Assembly: GCA_965249925.1 (NCBI GenBank)
Contig: OZ252260.1
Span: forward strand, 4,712,001-4,776,000
Reading direction: 5' to 3'
DNA length: 64,000 nt
Source of the DNA: Hoeflea_A sp965249925
GTDB lineage: Bacteria > Pseudomonadota > Alphaproteobacteria > Rhizobiales > Rhizobiaceae
The notes beneath the pieces were generated by a model. It made no database searches, was not told the origin of the DNA, and saw only the letters and a list, made by a program, of their open reading frames with translations. Positions 60,391-64,000 of this stretch are shown piece after piece. The position numbers were made by a program, and so were the translations under genes. Each line of letters opens with the position of its first letter. Positions within the stretch are counted from its first letter, which is position 1.

Positions 60391-61518
60391 ATGTCTGCAA
60401 TTCATCCGGTTGTGATGCCCAGTTGGGGGCTGTCGATGGAAGAGGGCATGATTGCCCATTGGCATGTCAGCGAAGGAGAAAGCGTCGACATGGGCGAGGA
60501 TCTGGTCGATATCGAGACGCCCAAGATCACCAATACGCTCGAAGCACAGGCGGCGGGCACATTGCATCGCACGCTTGCCGATGTCGGCGAGGTGTTGCCC
60601 TGCGGCCAGTTGATCGGGGTAATCGCGCCGCAGGACGCCGGCTCCGACGCGATTTCCGCCTTTATCGAAGAGCATCGTGCAACGGCGGCTGCGGTCGAAC
60701 CGGGCGAACAACAAGCCGTGCCTGCTGCCGAACCGCAGATCATCGGCATTGCTGGCCATCCGATTCGTTATCTCGCCTTGGGCGAGGGTGGCGACCCGGC
60801 GGTCTTCATTCACGGTTTCGGCGCAGACCTGGAAGCCTGGATGTTCAATCAACCAGTGATTGCGCAAACGCGCGCTACCTATGCGCTGGATCTGCCTGGC
60901 CATGGCGGCTCGACCAAGGAGGTTGCCGATGGTTCGCCCCAAGCACTGGCAATGCAAATGCGTGCCGCGCTCGACGCGCTGGGCGTGGGGCGGGCGCATC
61001 TGATAGGCCACTCGCTTGGTGGCGCCGTCGCTACGCTGATAGCGCTGGACAACCCGGAAAAGACGACCTCGCTGACGCTAATCGCGCCGGCCGGGTATGG
61101 CTCCGCGATCGATATCGAGTTCATTGACGGATTCATTGCCGGCAATCGGCGCAAGGAACTCAAGCCCTTGCTGCAGCGCCTGGTCAGCAATGAAAGCGCA
61201 GTGACGCGCGACATGGTCGAGGCCGTCGTTCGCTACAAACGCATTGACGGCGTCGCCGATGCGCTGGCTGCAATCCGCGACGGTCTGGTCGCCGGTTCCG
61301 GCCAGGCGATTGCATTAGGCGAGCGCCTCGGGGCGCTTGGCATTCCGGTGCAGGTGATCTGGGGTTCGGACGACAGGATCATTCCGGCAGGGCAGGCGGA
61401 AGGGCTGCAGGCGCTGGGCGTCAGCGTCCGGGTGCTTGCCGGCGCCGGTCACATGCCGCACATGGAAGCTGCCGCCGACGTCAATGCGCTGATTGCCGAT
61501 TTCATCGAAGGAACCTGA
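60391..61518 (+). CDS. acoC: dihydrolipoyl acyltransferase of acoC type (lipoyl domain plus alpha/beta hydrolase)
   Basis: A 375-aa protein. The N-terminal lipoyl domain (WGLSMEEGMIAHWHVSEGE, VDIETPKITNTLEAQAAGTL) carries the lipoyl Lys in ETPKITN. After a linker the rest is an alpha/beta hydrolase fold (AVFIHGFGADLEAWMFNQPV, AHLIGHSLGGAVATL with Ser, GAGHMPHMEAA with His). This unusual pairing replaces the classical E2 catalytic core in acetoin dehydrogenase systems. No E3 (lipoamide dehydrogenase) gene follows in the window. Confidence 0.9.
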   Translation: MSAIHPVVMPSWGLSMEEGMIAHWHVSEGESVDMGEDLVDIETPKITNTLEAQAAGTLHRTLADVGEVLPCGQLIGVIAPQDAGSDAISAFIEEHRATAAAVEPGEQQAVPAAEPQIIGIAGHPIRYLALGEGGDPAVFIHGFGADLEAWMFNQPVIAQTRATYALDLPGHGGSTKEVADGSPQALAMQMRAALDALGVGRAHLIGHSLGGAVATLIALDNPEKTTSLTLIAPAGYGSAIDIEFIDGFIAGNRRKELKPLLQRLVSNESAVTRDMVEAVVRYKRIDGVADALAAIRDGLVAGSGQAIALGERLGALGIPVQVIWGSDDRIIPAGQAEGLQALGVSVRVLAGAGHMPHMEAAADVNALIADFIEGT

Positions 61519-61540
61519 ACCGCCATTCCGGCATAACCTG

Positions 61541-62806
61541 CTAATTCAGCAGACCCGTCGTTAATCTTGGTTCCAGTATCAGGAGCACAAGGACGAGCAC
61601 GGTCGCCAGCAGGAACGGCCACAGAGCCAGCATAATGCGCTCCGGTTTGAGCGCGGAAACGGCCGAGGCCACAAATAGCCCGGCACCGACCGGAGGCGTC
61701 AGCAGTCCCATGATCAGGTTGATGCAAATGACGACGCCAAAGTGCACCGGGTCGACGCCGTAGACCCCGACGGCGATCGGCAGAAGGATCGGCACGACAA
61801 TGATGAGTGCGGCAATCGCCTCGATGACCATACCGACAAACAGCAGGCCCAGATTGACGAGGAGCAGGAAGACGATGGGATTGCTGGTCAGGTCCTGTAG
61901 AAATGCAGCGACCGCATGCGGCACCTGCTCAAAAGTGATGACCCAGCCGAACACCTTGGCGGTGGGCACCAGCATCAGCACCATGGCTGACGTCATAGCG
62001 GCGCGAACCAGCACCGGCCACAGATCGGCGAGAACGAGTTCGCGGTAGACGAACCGGCCGATAACGGCCGCAGCAAGTGCCGCCACCGCCGCCGATTCGG
62101 TCGGCGTGGCGATGCCGCCCAGAATAGAGCCGACGATAACGATCGGCACCAGGGTTGCCGGCACGCCACTCAATACCAGTTTGAGACGGAGTTCGAGCGG
62201 CCGCTTCTCGAGTGCCGGGTAGTTGTAGAAAAAGCCCAGCATGGCAATCACACCGAAGAAGGCCGCCGTCATCAGCAATCCGGGAATGATACCGGCGATG
62301 AACATGTCGCCGATCGAGACCTGGGCGACGACACCGTAAATGACGAACAGCATGGACGGCGGGATCACCGGCGACAGCATGCCGGCGGCCGCCGTTGTCG
62401 CGACGCTGAAGGATTTGTCGTAGCCTTGGCGCTCCATCTCCGGCACGATTGCCCGCGACATGATGGCAATCTGGGCAAGTGTCGAACCGAGTATGGCGGC
62501 AATGAACATGTTGGCCAGCACGTTGATATAGGCAAGTCCGCCCCTCAACGCGCCGACAAAGGCGGTCGCCATGTCGATCAGGCGCTTGGTGATGCCGCTT
62601 TTTTCCATCACCTCGCCGACCAGCATGAACAGCGGCAGCGCGAGCAGGCCATAGCTGTTGAGTCCGTCAAACATCTGTCGCGGATAGGTCAGGAAAAGGA
62701 CCCAATTGTCGGTCAGCGCGATATAGATCGCCGCCGACAGCGCCAGCACCAGCGAGATCGGCAAGCCGATCAGCAACAAAGTGGCAAAGGCAATGGCGAC
62801 AGTCAC
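61541..62806 (-). CDS. TRAP transporter large permease (DctM), second system
   Basis: A 421-aa permease. I choose GTG at 62806 (MTVAIAFATLLLIGLPISLVLAL) by comparison with the first system (MTVLIFILL); the upstream GTG at 62836 lies inside the DctQ gene. TRAP-T signatures: MLSPVIPPSMLFVIYGVVAQVSIGDMFIAG, TPTESAAVAALAAAVIGRFVYREL, FGVVICINLIMGLLTPPVGAGLFV. Convergent with acoC. Confidence 0.92.
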   Translation of the reverse strand: MTVAIAFATLLLIGLPISLVLALSAAIYIALTDNWVLFLTYPRQMFDGLNSYGLLALPLFMLVGEVMEKSGITKRLIDMATAFVGALRGGLAYINVLANMFIAAILGSTLAQIAIMSRAIVPEMERQGYDKSFSVATTAAAGMLSPVIPPSMLFVIYGVVAQVSIGDMFIAGIIPGLLMTAAFFGVIAMLGFFYNYPALEKRPLELRLKLVLSGVPATLVPIVIVGSILGGIATPTESAAVAALAAAVIGRFVYRELVLADLWPVLVRAAMTSAMVLMLVPTAKVFGWVITFEQVPHAVAAFLQDLTSNPIVFLLLVNLGLLFVGMVIEAIAALIIVVPILLPIAVGVYGVDPVHFGVVICINLIMGLLTPPVGAGLFVASAVSALKPERIMLALWPFLLATVLVLVLLILEPRLTTGLLN

Positions 62807-62819
62807 GGCGGAACCTGGC

Positions 62820-63362
62820 TCACTCAGTCCTCGCACCGGATGTGCAGTCGATCAGGTTGGACAGCGCATGGATCGTCAGGTTGATGCTGAAAATCGGCAG
62901 CACCAGCCATATCCAGTATTTGGCGATGCCCAGCGTCGCGGTCGGCTGGTCGTACATGAAGTTGAAGGTTGCGGCGGAAAACGCGGCGAACTCGAAACCG
63001 AATGATGCCAGCGTCAGCGGATCGTACCAGATCCAGCACAAGACCATCATCATGACGGCAAATCCGAGCACCAGCAGATCAACAGCCAGATTGAGCCAAC
63101 GCAGCAGCGTCGGCGGCACGTTGTCGGTGACGAGGGTCACGGCGACCTGCTGGCGGTATTTGAAGGTGGCCGAACCGCCGATAAACACCATCCAGATCAT
63201 GGTGAAGACGGCGGCTTCGTCGATCCAGTAGATCGGGGCATCGATTGAACGGGTAAACACATTGACGAGGATCAGTGCGCCAATGATGCCGGCGGCCGCG
63301 CCGGCCAGGATACGCTCGGCCGAACCCAAGCGGTCACTCAGCGGCTTTAGCGGATTGCCCAC
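62820..63362 (-). CDS. TRAP transporter small permease (DctQ), second system
   Basis: A 180-aa four-segment membrane protein (AAAGIIGALILVNVFTRSI, WIDEAAVFTMIWMVFIGGSATF, LVLGFAVMMMVLCWIWYD, and a C-terminal segment). Between DctP-like and DctM-like genes. The pairing with an aco-type operon suggests import of a small hydroxy- or keto-acid, an inference only. Confidence 0.88.
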   Translation of the reverse strand: MGNPLKPLSDRLGSAERILAGAAAGIIGALILVNVFTRSIDAPIYWIDEAAVFTMIWMVFIGGSATFKYRQQVAVTLVTDNVPPTLLRWLNLAVDLLVLGFAVMMMVLCWIWYDPLTLASFGFEFAAFSAATFNFMYDQPTATLGIAKYWIWLVLPIFSINLTIHALSNLIDCTSGARTE

Positions 63363-63451
63363 GAGTCAACGCTCCTTGTGCAGGTCATTCAGACGCAACG
63401 GCGCGACGGACACCGGCCCGCCGCGCCATTTCGGCGCCATTCCCCGACAGG

Positions 63452-64000
63452 TTACATTGCCTCTGCTTGGGCGCGAAGCTCTTTCAGCACTGGCGCCTTC
63501 TCGCTCCAGATTGCGTCCCAGGCGGCAATCTGCTCGGCCAGCGCCTGGCGCGGCACGTCGATGAACTGGATGTTCTTGTCGCGCATCTGCTGCAGATAGT
63601 CGGCATCCTGCTTCATGTAGAGTTCGACCGCCGAAGACATCTGCGCGGCGGCTGCCTCGCGCATCATGGCTTGCTCTTCTTCGCTCATGGCACCCCAAGT
63701 GCGTGCAGAGACGACAAAGACAGCCGGAAACATGGAGTGCTTTGTCAACAGCACGGTCTCGGCGTGCTCGTAGAATTTGAGCAGCCAAAGGCCTTGGATG
63801 TCGGTGTCAACGGCATCGACCTGGCCATTGGCCATCGCGTCATAGACTGCCGTCAGCGGCATCGGTGTCGGTGCCACCTCCAGGATGCCGTAGAAATCCT
63901 TCAGCGGCTCGAACGGCGTAATGCGCATCTTGGCGCCCTTTAGGTCATCGACAGCGTCGATCGGTGTGCGCGATGCCATCACCCGCATGCCGGCCAGCGT
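63452..64000 (-). CDS. TRAP substrate-binding protein (DctP), cut by the window end
   Basis: C-terminal 182 residues of a DctP-type binding protein; the frame is open to base 64000. Recognisable segments: DDLKGAKMRITPFEPLKDFYGILEVAPTPMPLTAVYDAMANGQVDAVDTDI (ligand-binding Arg and the conserved LxGxxVDAxD region) and SARTWGAMSEEEQAMMREAA. Together with the DctQ and DctM genes downstream it completes a second TRAP system. Confidence 0.88.
   Translation of the reverse strand, partial: TLAGMRVMASRTPIDAVDDLKGAKMRITPFEPLKDFYGILEVAPTPMPLTAVYDAMANGQVDAVDTDIQGLWLLKFYEHAETVLLTKHSMFPAVFVVSARTWGAMSEEEQAMMREAAAAQMSSAVELYMKQDADYLQQMRDKNIQFIDVPRQALAEQIAAWDAIWSEKAPVLKELRAQAEAM

Overview
This 64 kb stretch of moderately GC-rich DNA looks like a chromosomal or large-replicon accessory region of an alphaproteobacterium, most likely of the Rhizobiales/Hyphomicrobiales. 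The clues are the density of TRAP and tripartite-tricarboxylate transporters, SDR-rich catabolic operons, IS5-family elements, an Rrf2 regulator and an aco-type dehydrogenase. No rRNA, tRNA or CRISPR array was seen.

Layout. (1) 1-8174: an accessory island with a partial TPR protein, a small unknown protein, an animal-type haem peroxidase, a three-enzyme fusion (SGNH esterase, trypsin-like protease, DNase-I-like phosphoesterase), an SH3/cysteine-hydrolase protein and a possible winged-helix protein. (2) 8406-11665: two different IS5-family elements with recognisable inverted repeats. (3) 11803-20003: an operon for a sulfated or acidic sugar (sulfatase, DgoK-type kinase, lactonase-like amidohydrolase, SDR) with a TctABC uptake system and a divergent LysR regulator. 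(4) 20209-44188: a large acyl-CoA, aldehyde and quinone catabolic cluster in several operons, with its own TRAP transporter and an Rrf2 regulator. (5) 44441-49279: a peptide-secretion locus with a double-glycine-leader precursor carrying an S74 self-cleaving domain, a C39 peptidase ABC exporter, an HlyD adaptor and a decayed second hlyD. (6) 49743-55026: a TetR-controlled RND efflux pair. (7) 55093-58148: an exported WD40 propeller, an exported alpha/beta-hydrolase lacking its nucleophile, and LysR. (8) 58335-64000: an acoABC-type 2-oxo acid/acetoin dehydrogenase convergent with a second TRAP transporter, cut by the window end.

How the parts work together. In region 4, seven copies of a 19-bp near-palindrome (consensus TGTTATTGTANCAATAACA) lie only in gene-start regions: 21507, 21720, 28288, 29176, 29631, 38338 and 44170. 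One sits in front of the Rrf2 gene itself, so the cluster reads as one locally regulated regulon. It imports an organic acid by TRAP, activates it with an ADP-forming CoA ligase, and processes it with a dehydrogenase-like flavoprotein, hydratase, thiolase, SDRs and aldehyde dehydrogenases. Several members have lost expected catalytic residues.

The most novel-looking system is region 5. The precursor could be cut twice, by the C39 peptidase after Gly31 and by its own S74 Ser/Lys dyad before Ser74, which would release a peptide of about 42 residues. TGTAAGCGCTTACA operators lie upstream of both the precursor gene and the exporter genes. The second most unusual locus is the multi-enzyme effector-like set in region 1. 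All functional statements are inferences from sequence reading; no database search was possible.
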